Shown here piece by piece: positions 42,310 through 54,065 of a stretch of DNA of 64,000 bases (position 1 is the first letter of the stretch; every line of letters starts with the position of its first letter). The notes under the pieces are model-generated. The model saw only the letters and a program-made list of their open reading frames with translations. It was not told the DNA's origin and searched no databases. This DNA comes from Chaetoderma sp. LZ-2023a. Lineage: Eukaryota; Mollusca; Caudofoveata; Chaetodermatida; Chaetodermatidae. Both the position numbers and the translations under genes were made by a program. The stretch covers positions 53,526,269 through 53,590,268 of the forward strand of contig CM067367.1 in the NCBI GenBank assembly GCA_034401795.1, given 5' to 3'.

Positions 42310-43902
42310 AACATACTTATATACAGAGAACCATTATGCGTCTTTTTGCGTGTATATAAGCATAGAAATGGCAGAGGGTCGCATAAAAATTAACCCTCTG
42401 CATCCCAGAGGACGCACGAGGGACGCAGCGAAAAAGTGTAACGGAAACTGGTAACTTTGCGTGTGCTTAATTATCGATTATATTATCGTGTGTGTATATT
42501 TATTTGTGCATGTTTTTACTTTTAAAATATACCTAATGTATTGTATGTTCAATAAAAACGAACTTACTGCGTTGTTTAAGACTATGATTTGTTGTGTTTT
42601 GTTAATGCCCATAAATCAGATTCAACCACCACATTTAATTGTAAACACAATCCCCAAATCATCCTTAGTATTCCATTTGATCTAATTTTTATAAATAATG
42701 AGTTTACAAGCCCGATGTTAGTCGCCTTGTTTGGCCTACAAATTGCAAAAATACCCGCCATGTTTCTGTCTGTTGTGCTAAACGTCAGTGTGACGTGTCA
42801 GTATTTGATTGGATAACAGCGGAATCTCCCTCTAGAGGAACTCACGCTTGAGAAATCCAATACAACTGATCAAGCGTATACAAACGTGGCTGGGCGTCTT
42901 AACCCTTTCACAGCTCAGAACATTGGACAGATCACAAAGTTGTTATCACTAATATGCTGAATATTTTGAAATTGATTTGCGCATGCCTACTTGCCTAAAG
43001 CAGCAATGACTTACAGGCAAAATATTTTTTTCTATTTACTAAATGGATGAAGGAATATATGGAAGATATTGTGATATCTTTTACATTTGAATGGTCATTT
43101 GACGGATTAGCGACGGTGTCTTTGTATTGATGTTTGAATAGCGGTATCAATAGGTGCTATAAGCCATCTTTTATTTAGCAATAGCGGCTGATTGATTGAC
43201 TGATGGATTAGTGTTTATAATGTTTAACAATACTCGATCGTTAGGTGTTCCCAATTTCTCAACTAAAAAGCTCATCCCAGCAGCGATGTTCAACGATATC
43301 GTCGATCTACAGGTAGGCATACGTTAAAATAATGATTTTTTTCCAAACAGCGTATAGCTCACAGCTCCCCGATACAAGCGTCCTTATTGGATACATGCTA
43401 ATGCGTTATCTATGCTTCAATCAATCAGCAATCACGTTACATAGTTACTCCCTATGAATTAGACATATCTGGTTATTGGCTGATATATTTTTTCTAATTA
43501 CGCATTTTAATCTGATTTATACAGATCATTTTTGATAAATTATTGTTTTGTCTGATCTTAGCCTATGTATTCCACTATATTTAGTCATTCCAGTTACATT
43601 ATAAAAAATATGCGTGCATTATATCGAAGTAGATCAAGTCGTCCTTGAGCATACTCGCCCCAGATACTCGTAATTTTTCAATTCGTCCAAAGTCAAGTTA
43701 GGGTTTTATAGAAAAACTAATGCAGTGGTCTTTGCTAATTACTAATGTAGTGGTCTTTGGAAATGTTAATAATACAAGGTTGTGAATGTAGATTGGTTGG
43801 TTTATCAGACAACAAACAAGTACAGTGCTTTAAGTTATTGTTTATTGACATGCAGTTCAAATGTTATTAGTTAAATATACAATGGCCATTTCAACAGATC
43901 AA
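42310..43902. other. Intergenic, no gene recognised
   Basis: AT-rich. Short frames at 42461-42816 are not supported by any recognisable domain or splice signals. Confidence 0.5.
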
Positions 43903-44041
43903 TTTTAGCCACCATTGTAGATCACAGAACACATATTTTTGAAAATTTACCACTGGAATGACTGGCACTGTTTAGAGCCAGTCATTCCAGTGTTAAACTT
44001 TCAAAAATAGGTATTTTGGTGATCTACAATAGTGGCCAAAA
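43903..44041. mobile_element. Palindromic MITE, variant copy 4
   Basis: Shares the core TTTGAAAATTTACCACTGGA...GAGCCAGTCATTCCAGTG with copies 1-3, but its termini are different: TTTTAGCCACCATTGTAGAT and its inverted partner GATCTACAATAGTGGCCAAA. A core with exchanged ends is unusual. Confidence 0.8.
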
Positions 44042-44179
44042 GTGTTAAGTGCTAAAGGTTAATAAACTATGCATAGTTAATATTCTCTATATATACATTA
44101 ACAGTATTTACACAATGTCATAACTAGTGCTTTCAACATGTTTAATAAAGTGCTTTATAATTAGATCAATGTGTTGTGT

Positions 44180-45357
44180 TTATTTTAAGAAAAAAACATG
44201 AGACCCCCATATTTCAGATGAGGACCCCATGGGACCCCCAGATTTTAGAGTTGGACCCCCAAATCTGAGTGTGGGGTCCTTGAGACCCTCAAAAATCAGA
44301 TGTTGTGGGCAACACTGCTTACATATAGTTAGGCACACACGTAATAACATTGTTAAAACGCGTATTTTGGTGGTACGATTTAAAAAATATATCACTATAC
44401 TGACGGGGGGAGAAACACGATTAGTATATATAACATACTTTCTTAATAACATTGTTAAAATGCTTAGATTGTCTGGGAATGGGGTTTTCCTTGGGGGCAA
44501 GAGATAGAAAAAGGTGGGTTAGGAATTATTTTGGGGATAAGATTTTAAATATATATCAATATATTGATGGGGGAGAAACACGATTAGTATATATATATAT
44601 ATAATAGTGATTGGCATTCACAACTATGTCCAGATAGGCCATACGAAAAAAGCTGCATTTGAAATATTAAACATTTAGTAAAGTGTCAATTGTATTGATT
44701 AGTATATACGCCGCAGTGATTGTTAGCGTATTTTAATCCACTTGTATTGTGAACTGATTTCTTGACCATATCCCTATGCGCCATACGAAAACTAAGATGC
44801 AGCTTTTTCCGTATGGCGTATCTATATGGACTTAATGCTTGATTCAAACGGGGTAGAAACACGATTAATATAGAGATTGCAAATTCACTAGAGACATTCT
44901 TATTATGATCGTCATTCTTCCCAGTCAATAATTAAGATCATAAGAGGAATAAGAAGATAAAATACTAAAATGAAGCTTTTTTCGTATGGCGTACCTATAT
45001 TAAGAAAATGATACAAAAATTTATTGTTTGGCATGTTTGAAAATTTGTATTTTGTATGTGATATTCCGACTTTCATAGTACACCAGCATATTGTTCCGTA
45101 ATACATTTATATAGATGTATGCATGTAAAACGACGGCGGAGAATCACGATTATTATACAGATTGACGCATGAAACATTCGGATAATGATCCTCATTATTA
45201 CCTACAAATTAGTTATAAAATCGACCATAAAGTCAGTATTAAGATAGGTATAAACATAATTCAATGATAATATCAATAAATATTATAACAAATTGTGTTT
45301 TTAATGACAAAATAATGATAAAAATACATTTCCATAAAGGTGTGCAATCTTCCCCGT
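44180..45357. repeat. Mosaic repeat region with scattered GGGGGAGAAACACGATTA motif
   Basis: Holds four of the motif copies (44402, 44566, 44848, 45132). A short element ACCCCCAGATTTTAGAG repeats near 44180-44320. ATACGAAAAAAGCTGCAT and inverted partners occur near 44640, 44785-44815 and 44970. No gene seen. Confidence 0.6.
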
Positions 45358-45600
45358 ACGGGGGAGAAACACGAAAATGCTGTGTCATGCACATCCCTGG
45401 TCATATGTGCAATCATGCCCAAAGTTTCACGTTTCTATCTGAAATGGTCTAGGAGTTGCAATACAATCGATTGGTGCCAACTTTTGACCCCGCCCCCTAA
45501 CCTCAGTTTGACCCTTGGAAGATCAAAATAATTCCTTGTACTGTAGTTTACTCATCATTGGCTTGAAAATTATATACGATATGACATATGGAAAAATGAT
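45358..45600. mobile_element. Diverged second copy of the 170-bp MITE-like element
   Basis: Begins GGGGGAGAAACACGAAAATG; 45548-45590 shares ACTCATCATTGGCTTGAAAA with 41919-41940. The body between has extra sequence and the right end is not clear. Confidence 0.5.
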
Positions 45601-46899
45601 TGACGTCGATCTCGCCCCAATAGGCCCAGAGGGCGAGATCGACGAATTTTGTTTTGGCGATCTCGCCCCGGTTACATTGCATGAGGACGAGTTTCTATTG
45701 GCCATCTCGCCTCCATGACAATCATGATAAGTTGGTGACGTTGTATGGCTTCTTTTTCCTGGGGAATAATCCATAGATTGACTCAGATGGCTGTCAATTT
45801 GACTGGGACATCACACTGATAGCAGTTAAAGTCATATTTTACAAGATTGCGAAGACTGAATTTAGAGAGACTCGTGCCTCTATTTCAATTTCGCAACTTA
45901 AAAAACTATATTAATTTATATGTAATGAAATCATCATATGTTAAGATTTATTTCGCTTCAATAGACATAGGCACATAATTTAAGCCTATAAAAGTATACA
46001 ATCTAAAAAAATTATTTTCGACCATTCTGGTGTGAATATGCACTTTTAATATGACTCACACCTAACAGATTGAATGTGCTTTATAGCAGCATGCTAGTAT
46101 AATATGGGACAACTAGAGATGGTTCAGTGCCGAGATTAACCCTTTAACCTTCGAATTTGTTCAAGAAAATTTCAATTTTTTCACAGAAAATGTCCATTTG
46201 CAGACCAAGAAGATACGCGATAGCATATTAAACCTGAAGTCCTTTAAGAAGATTGCCAGGGAATCTATGATCGACAAATACTAAATTAATATATTTATAC
46301 CTGATGGTCACAGATTCTCTGCTAATTAATAATAATACAAGCCTAATGACATTCCACCACCACCACAACCACTATAGATAAACTAACATAACCTAATAAT
46401 TGAAGTAAGAAGTCTAAACACAAACATACTTCACAGTTTACTTTCACTACTACTACACCTAAATAACCCACAAACGATCAACGCATCTATTGATTCTTAA
46501 CAAACTCTAACCATCTCAACTTTATATTACAGTGATGAGCTCTTCCCTGCCCCCCCCCCACCCTCAGTAGCATACAAAAGTCCTATATAATAATAAACCA
46601 CTCCAAACTAAATTTAAATAAAATGAGATAATGATGTAATTAGGGAGTATATGTATAATATATGTTTAATTAAGTCAAGTTAAGCAAATATGTATGAGTG
46701 TATTTAAATACTAATGCCATAAATATGTGTTTGAATGCCGTGTGTTTTATGTTTGTGCACATAGTGGCATATATCTATGTAAACATCAAAGAAGGGAAAG
46801 CCCTACCCACCCACTGCCTAATGGAAGACATATATGTATTAAATACTTGTATATATGATATATATATCAAAGTTTATGTCCGAACTCCACAAAACAAAC
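45601..46899. other. Intergenic, no gene recognised
   Basis: Includes a short hairpin at 45604-45641 (GTCGATCTCGCCCC and its inverted partner), half of a palindromic MITE near 46186-46215 and AT-rich sequence. Confidence 0.5.
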
Positions 46900-47131
46900 C
46901 AAAATAGTCCTGGACTTTCATATCAAGGTAGCTTTTCACCATTTTGTCACTGTGCCTCTGTCTTGTGTGTCGTATATATATGTCAATATGACATGTCAAT
47001 GTATAAATGTTGTAATGTGTGTAAGGAGTCCATCACTCAATAGGCCATGCCTTTGATGGACTGCCTGTTTAGATTGTATTGATTGTATAGAAAAAACCAT
47101 GAAATAAAGCAACTTTGAACTTGAACTTGAT
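46900..47131 (+). mobile_element. LINE 3'-end-like fragment
   Basis: Ends AAACCATGAAATAAAG followed by a short TTGAAC repeat (47113-47130). This looks like the 3' tail of a non-LTR element on the plus strand. No coding part is preserved; assignment rests on the tail only. Confidence 0.4.
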
Positions 47132-47734
47132 TGCGACTCACGAAAACTAGTAACTTTTGTTTATTTCCGTTATTTAGTTTTACCGTTTTCTTAGTTTTGG
47201 CGAGAAAAGTTACACAAGTATGTACCTTTACTTATTAAAATGACTTTAAATGTTGCAGACGTTGAACGGGTGAACATTTATGTAAATAAATTTCACGTTA
47301 AAATGTTTATACTTACATGTGTGGTAGAATGGTGTATGGATCAGTAGCTTTCAGGAACATGCTCAGTCATAAGGCGGAATTGTCCGGTTATTTCCGTGAG
47401 CGACATGCACGAAGAAGATAGATATTAGATTTATACTGGACGACCCGCAGGACGGATGATATCCACCTCAGCAAAGCTAACCACGTCTCCCACCAAGGAA
47501 TGGATGGACTTATAGCTGCCTGCCACAAAAAACATCAACTGTACTTGACATTGATTAAGTGTCAAACAAAGCATAACGAACCCCTATTAAAAATACCGAA
47601 ATAAATTAGATTAAATAATAAAAGTGGCCAAGAAAACATATTATCATAGTAAATTGGAGCAGTAAACAAATGACATAAAAGAGACTAAATAAATAGATAA
47701 ATATCTGTACCAACTGTACTCCCTGTGGAGGTTC
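47132..47734. other. Intergenic, no gene recognised
   Basis: Unique-looking AT-rich sequence between two LINE fragments. Confidence 0.5.
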
Positions 47735-49675
47735 GTCTGAAGAACATCACATTGTTCGAGAGACGGGATTTACTGCGAAAGAAGAAGAAGAGACATGGAA
47801 AATTATCAAATCACTGTTAAATAGGACAAACAAAGTGCAACAAACTCAATTTCTCTGCAATAACAAGGTCATTACAGACAAACTCGAAATTGCTAATGGA
47901 TTTAATGATTATTTTGTCAATATAGGCCCAGAACTTTCAAATAAAATTCAGTTAACATCTAACAGCGAATTTACTGACTACCTCACAGGCAGCTATCCAT
48001 CATCTTTCTTTAGCCACCTTACTAACACTGAAGAAATTCTTAACATCTTAAACACATTCAACCCAACAAAAAGTGCCAGTATCGATAGCTTTAAGTGGAA
48101 TATCTTTAAAACCTGTGCAGAAGATATGCTTACCCCACTCAGCCACATCTGCAATCTATCTTTAGTGCAAGGTATTCTCCCAGCAAAACTAAAAATAGCC
48201 TGTGTTACACCAATATACAAAGCCAAGGATTCTACTAACTTTTCAAATTGCAGACCAGTCTCCATACTTCCACTTTTCTCAAAACTCTTAGAATGCTTAA
48301 TGTATTTAGGCTGATAAACTATCTGGATAAAAAAAATCAATTTTATATAAATCACAATATGGATTCCGTGAAAAACACTCAACAATGCTTGCAATAGTAG
48401 AAATGACAGAAAAAATTTCAAATCGTTAAAAAAAAGCAAAGCATAATAGGCATTTTTTTGGACCTCTCGAAGGCTTTTGACACAATTAACCATCAAATCC
48501 TATTAGATAAACTTGCCTATTATGGCATAAGATGATGTGCACTCGACTGGTTTCAGAGCTATCTAAGTGAAGGAATTCAATGTGTACAATTTAATGCAAC
48601 ATGCTCTGAAATCAGAAAACTAACTTGTGATGTTCCTCAGGGATCTCAATTCCTGCCCCTCTCCTGTTTCTTCTATATATGAATGACTTACCAAACCTCT
48701 GTAAGCACATGTCACTAATACTATTTGCTGATGACGCCAATGCCTTTTGCTGCAATGAGAACATAGATAAGTTATATGTAAAAGTAAATAAAAAATGGAA
48801 GAAATTACGAATTGGTTTTCAATAAATAAACTATCACTAAATGTCGATAAAACAAATTATGTTATTTACAAACATGACAAAAGTTTAAAAAAATGAAATT
48901 CCTAAAATGTACATTAACAATAAGGAGATCGAAGAAGCCCCATTCACTAAATTTCTTGGAGTATACTTAAACAAACATCTGACCTGGGCTAAGCAAATTG
49001 AAATAGTTGTGGCAAAAGTGGCCAGGGGTGTAGGTGTTATCCAAAGACTAAAGCCATACATGACACCAGACACTGTTAAGACTCTGTACTGCACACCTGT
49101 CCTCCCTCATCTCACCTATTGCAATGCTATCTGGACTGCAGCACACAAGAGCAAACTAACAAAACTCCAAAACCTTCAGAAAAAATGCATAAAACTCTTT
49201 ACTAAACCAACAGTGGGCCAGAATATATTAAAAAACGGCGAAATTACTTAAACTCAAAGACATAGGTAAATTACAGATGAATAATATTGTAAGAGACTTT
49301 CACCACAATGCATTGCCACAAACAATAGCCTCCAACTTTACATTAAACGCTGACATCCACACACACACACAATACTAGAAATAAACATAATATACACACA
49401 CAATTCACAAGAACCGAAACAGGAGCACGCTGCATTACAATAACAGCCACACAATTATGGAACAGCACCAGTACGGACATATGAGAACAGATCCTAAATA
49501 GAAAATCCTTTAAGAAAATTGCCAGGGAGTCCATAATTGGTGGATACTGATGTGTAGTACATCTGTACTTGTTAATGCTTGGACTCACGGATAATCAACC
49601 CTAACTCTAAAAATAGGCTGAGTTGGGAGTAGGCCGAGATGTATTTACTTATACTTATACTTACTTATACTTATC
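47735..49675 (+). pseudogene. Degenerate LINE (RT domain), 5'-truncated
   Basis: Frames on the plus strand: TWKIIKSLLNRTNKVQQTQF leads into 47835-48314 with ANGFNDYFVNIGPELS, CVTPIYKAKDSTNF and RPVSILPLFSKLLE. Broken frames follow, with [14 protein letters not shown], a CDVPQGS box and LFADDANAF still readable. Then 48907-49251 with EAPFTKFLGVYL and LTYCNAIWTAAHKS. Several stops and shifts disable it. The 3' end has an ACTTAT-type repeat at 49645-49675. It is the same family as the LINE at 61.7-64.0 kb. Confidence 0.9.
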
Positions 49676-50076
49676 ATGTACTTCCTTGATAGGCCATTTA
49701 GCCTGTAGGTTTCTAAGATAGGCAATGTTTACTGCAGAGCACCTGTTGTGCATAGGTTCTTGTACATACTAAAAGGTAGTCCAATATATATCTAATTGGT
49801 TTTTAAAGCTATTTAAGCTTGGGGAATTTACGACAGTTTCAGGTAACCCATTCCAGTTGTTGGTGATACGAGTTGAAAAGAAATGCTGTCTTATGGTTTT
49901 ATTTGCCTGTCTTTTGGATAATTTCAAGCTATGTCCACGGGTTTTGGCTTTGTTATCTAATTCAAGACACTGGCTTTGAATATTATAAATATTATGTAGA
50001 TGTTTGTATGATTCAATCATATCCCCCCTATAATGATTGAAGCTTCAACTGTTTAAGTCTATCAGTTGTATTTAGG
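49676..50076 (-). pseudogene. LINE C-terminal fragment, tail-to-tail with the previous LINE
   Basis: The minus strand reads TDRLKQLKLQSL, then MIESYKHLHNIYN, KTRGHSLKLSKRQANKTIRQ and NNWNGLPETVVNSPSLNSFK. This is the C-terminal end of the same broad LINE group as the 6.4-9.0 kb copy (TRGHRLKL, HWNSLPTTIV). A frameshift lies near 50030. Its 3' end abuts the ACTTAT repeat shared with the plus-strand LINE. Confidence 0.85.
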
Positions 50077-50566
50077 CCGAGCCCACTGGATACCCTGCTG
50101 TGGTAATTGATCTTGTGCTGATTTCTACGCACTCACCAGTTAGTGTTTCAACCATAGAGTTATCTATACTGTCAATATAACTACCTCACGAAAACCGGTC
50201 GGTGGCTTTTCTGAATATTCAGCGAGTGTGCCTCGTTTTACATACTGAAATTGCTGTCTGGTGACATGCAGCTGCGAGATGGTTAAATGAACCTACCATA
50301 GATGACATTGACATTGAATTTTTCACTCAAACAAGCTTCAACTATTTAGACAACCACAGTATCGATGTATGTTACAGATTTGCTGAATCTACTTTTCTGC
50401 ATTGCAGCATTATCAATGAAATGATGTATCCCAGTATGCACTAAGTGACCCCCCCCACCCCACCCCCATTACATCAGTGTCTGACTTTTTGATCCCATAA
50501 CCAAAAAAAGGAAGACAATTTCTACCCACTCATAATATGAATTATTATATTGAATTCTAATGAGTC

Positions 50567-50630
<64 letters not shown>

Positions 50631-50700
50631 CTGTTCATGCTCACATTGGGCCCAGCGATGCTGTAAAACTTTCACATATGCAATCCTAACATTCCACATT
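50077..50700. other. Intergenic with TAA microsatellite
   Basis: No gene seen. An ATA/TAA trinucleotide run occupies about 50572-50629. Confidence 0.6.
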
Positions 50701-50702
50701 AG

Positions 50703-51905
50703 GTGTTAAGGAGCAACAATGTTCCAATACCAAGCTATTGTCTGACAATCCGCGAGGGGTGTCAAAGTGTTTTTCTGGAATCCTGGTATATTGTAGCTCG
50801 CGGGGGTATATACCGGTCTGCCATGACGTTTCCGCCCATCGCACCGCAAGTGCACGATGAACAGGATGGCTGGTTAGCTGCGGATCTCGCGGTTGCGGGT
50901 CCTGTATGACATCTCTCTAGAGCCGGTGGAACACTCATGTTCCAGTGGGGCCGTGCGACCATTGCCGCCAATATTGAACCACATGGTGTCATCCCAACTA
51001 TTAGTGTCACCAGTATGTCTATCCATACTAATTTAGAGATATGGAACAATTTATAATTTTACAGTAGAAATATGTATATACTATACAAACAAGATGAATC
51101 GTTTGACAGTAAATGAGCACACAATAATACACAACATAGAGCTATCTGGTGTTCTTTCCACGTGGTGTCGCCGGAGGTACCATGCAGGTTCTTGAATCTG
51201 CAGAGGTATCCCTGCAAGAGAAGCATCCGCAACAAAGTCACTAGGTAGTTTAATAAAAACTAGTATACCCCTAACACACGCACAAAGAAAATATTGTTGT
51301 TGCGAGAGGTAAGTGCCTCACGCAGGCCTCTGTCACAGGAAAATGCCTTCAATGACGAAGTGGAGGAGAAGAGCTGGCAAAAAGGCCTACTGTTTTGTTC
51401 AACGGAAAGATGCTAAGTGAAGATCCTAGTGAAACCATAATTAATGTGATGCATACTGGTTTACGTGAAGACGGGACGAACGATTTCCGAAGAATTCCCA
51501 AGTCACTGTCTTATGTAGTTCCAAAGATACTGTATTGGTAGATTCTGCTTTATTTATGTGGGCCTTCTGCTACCGTCTAACCTATCATTTAGTTGTTAGA
51601 AACAGAAACTAGTTTTGGCCGCAAGTGGCAGGGATTTCTACCTAACTTTAGATACAGTTGTCCAATGGGCGCAGATGCTCCGCTTCCCGTAGGTCACCTG
51701 GATTAACATCTACCTCCAAGGACAGTATGCATACATGTTACGACACAAGGCATCCGAATTCGATGAAAATCTGGCTACCTTGTCCCGTAACCACATAGAA
51801 CATCACCTGGACAATGGCTACATTTCACACAAGCAAGTTTTGATTCCTGACATGTCTTCATGGTGGGGGTGGAGAGACGGATATCCATCGCGAGCACCCT
51901 TCCCA
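50703..51905 (+). pseudogene. Unidentified decayed coding tract(s) left of the 8.4-kb element
   Basis: Several plus-strand stretches look coding but are broken. At 50790-50909: GGIYRSAMTFPPIAPQVHDE. At 51342-51419: a basic 25-aa stretch MPSMTKWRRRAGKKAYCFVQ. At 51410-51540: MLSEDPSETIINVMHTG. At about 51610-51905: AASGRDFYLTLDTVVQWAQ, stop, then INIYLQGQYAYMLRHKASEF and VLIPDMSSWWGWRDGYPS. I do not recognise the protein(s). The Arg/Lys-rich start and the position next to a hairpin repeat would fit a structural or nucleic-acid-binding gene of a mobile or virus-derived element, but that is inference. Confidence 0.35.
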
Positions 51906-52034
51906 TGAGGGCGTGACGAGCTCCAACGTTTCATCCATACACTGCAATGAATTGGATGGAGATTCGCATCTCGTCCATCACCACGTGCTACGGATCTAAC
52001 AGTTGACCTGTCGTTAGGGTTATGTTCAGTACTA

Positions 52035-52283
52035 GGGTCGGAATTAAAATGATACCACCTCCCTCAACTGGCAGCCGTTTGGCGATCCGTGGCCCCCACC
52101 GCCCTCTCAATCCCTGGGGCATAGGGTTGTTCAGACATGTGGTTGGTATAGAGGCCCCAGGGATTGAGAGGGTGGTGGGGGCCACCACGGATCGCCAAAC
52201 GGCGGCCAGTTGAGGGAGGTAGTATCATATTCCGACCCTACTACCACACATAATAGAGTCTGAACGCCCATTTAGAGATATGT
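52035..52283. repeat. Left inverted terminal repeat with internal hairpin
   Basis: Outer arm GGTCGGAATTAAAATGATAC...CTCAATCCCTGGGG and inner arm CCCCAGGGATTGAGAG...GTATCATATTCCGACC pair over about 85 bp around a loop of roughly 35 bp. The repeat continues past the palindrome to CTGAACGCCCATTTAGAGA. Its reverse complement is at the right end. Confidence 0.88.
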
Positions 52284-53671
52284 ATGCTTACTGACGGTAA
52301 TCTGTGGGCTTATTCCCTCTGCCCTATAAACCATGAATAATGCATCTGAGATAGTCAATTGGTTATATTGTATGTTACACTTTAAAATCGCAGGTTCAAT
52401 TATCGCCATTAAACGGACAATACTGTTACAAAGATATAGACCTATATATATTCCAGCCGATGTGTGTGTACATATTAGAATATTTTAGATAACTGGTTAT
52501 CAGCTAAATCTAGGTCATACATATAGGCCAGATAGCTAATACGCTGCTTTATTTATATGTTGAATTACACTTTGAAAATCGCTGGTTCAAATCTCGCTAT
52601 GATGATGTAAACAGTGAAATATATCACTGTGGAGGCTTGTATTATAGACTGTAATTTTGTAGTTACCAGTGTGTTATCAGTCCAATTGATCCGTTTGCTA
52701 TTATTGCACAACAATTAGTATCATTATTTGTAATCGAATTATCGGTTCTCTGTTGGCTTAGTTGATAACAGCGCTGAAATCTAATTAAAAAACCATGGTT
52801 CAAATCTCTCAAAAGACCTCAGCTAGATGGTACCAAGTTCGAAACGGTACACACTAGTGTAGGGGTACAATGAGCAACGGGGAACCACCTAAAAAAACCA
52901 CAGAGAGAGAGGCCAGCGATAATGCGAGGTTCTCCCAGAGAGGTGGGGTGTGGGAGTTTTATAGTTTTTTTAGTTTTTTTCTTTGATGACAGTCCACAAA
53001 CTCCCTATAATAATCTAGTTTCATCAACCCCTGTGGGAGGCGCTCTTTACCCATTACCCGAGAAGCATGACATCACGTCAAGACCAACTCGCAAAACCCA
53101 TGATTGCAGAGCCAAAGTCAAGAATAGTAGTTTATTTAGCCCACCTGCTATGCGTTAACACCCAATTAGACACAGCATCGATAGTGGTATACCACATGTG
53201 AATGCACAACCATACATTACGTGTAAACGCTCAAAACACTCAACTACGTGTAAACGTTCATCTACAAACAATATTACACACAATGGGCTGGCCTGAAGAG
53301 CTATGGTCATGCATGCATGATGTAGGCTGTGCGGCGGGATGAGAAAAAGTACCTGGGCCATTGCGTGATATGGGCAACTATGCAGATCGAAATCTTGAGA
53401 AAGGGAGAAGCTCAGGGATCCCAACATTCCGCTCATCAGTTCTACTAACATGCCTTATGTATCGCAGACGTTATCTGATGACTGTGATAGTGATGGACAA
53501 ACTCTTCAAGTATATGAATTATTTAGAAACGGTTTGCAGTTTTGATGTGGATGCTGATATCGAGTTGGAACAAGAGTGGGAACAAGAAATGCAGTGATCC
53601 CTCGCCCACCAACCTCTCAATTTAGGGTCTGAACGCCTATTTAGAGACAGGCATCCGCAGTGATATACACC
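52284..53671 (+). other. Element interior with unknown or fragmentary frames
   Basis: At 52870 a 38-codon frame starts MSNGEPPKKTTEREASDNAR, and an overlapping frame (to 53158) reads NNLVSSTPVGGALYPLPEKH. At 53361-53597 a frame ends in the acidic DVDADIELEQEWEQEMQ. None is recognised. The inner part of the terminal repeat (GTCTGAACGCCTATTTAGAG) appears again at 53627-53671, and an inverted piece (ATATCACTGTGGAGGCTTGT) at 52617. This suggests that 52284-53626 was inserted into, or rearranged from, the terminal repeat. Confidence 0.4.
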
Positions 53672-53997
53672 ATGATTGCTGTTGTACAGCTTCGCGCTAT
53701 TGCAAAGCAATTCGGCCTTAGAGGCGCCTCTAAGACCAAGAAAGCCGACCTGCTCCAGATGATCGGAAGGTCTGTGCTGAGGAGTGGCAGAAGCGACTCT
53801 TCCGAGCAATGAAGACGGGAAGGTTTCCAGTGCTTACCAAAGATAATCCTTGGAATCCCCACAAGAAAGCGCAGCGGATACATGAGCTTCGACAGTTAGA
53901 CGAGGAGGTGACTGCTAGCTTGCTTGCCCTACGCAGGATCACTAAGCGAGTGATGAGGGGACTGATGTCTGAACCCTTAGCCCGGAGCATAAGGTGA
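53672..53997 (+). pseudogene. SAP-like ORF, frameshifted
   Basis: ATG at 53672 opens a 46-aa frame, VVQLRAIAKQFGLRGASKTK then KADLLQMIG, with the helix-turn pattern of a SAP DNA-binding motif (LRxIAKxxGLRGxSKxxKADLL). It ends at 53812. The adjoining frame continues as EEWQKRLFRAMKTGRFPVLT and a basic helical part ending EPLARSIR at 53997, so one shift near 53765 probably joins them. A role in DNA binding or packaging is inference. It sits just upstream of PolB on the same strand. Confidence 0.55.
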
Positions 53998-54065
53998 GAA
54001 GGTGAACACATTCTCGACCAGTGTCTCGGCAAAAGGGAGACAGAGGATAGAGGACACCGGTCAGT

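Noticed and set aside
41894..45380. CRISPR-like array from the recurring GGGGGAGAAACACGAT motif
   Set aside because: The window is eukaryotic, spacing is irregular (115 to over 2000 bp), copies are degenerate and one is inverted.
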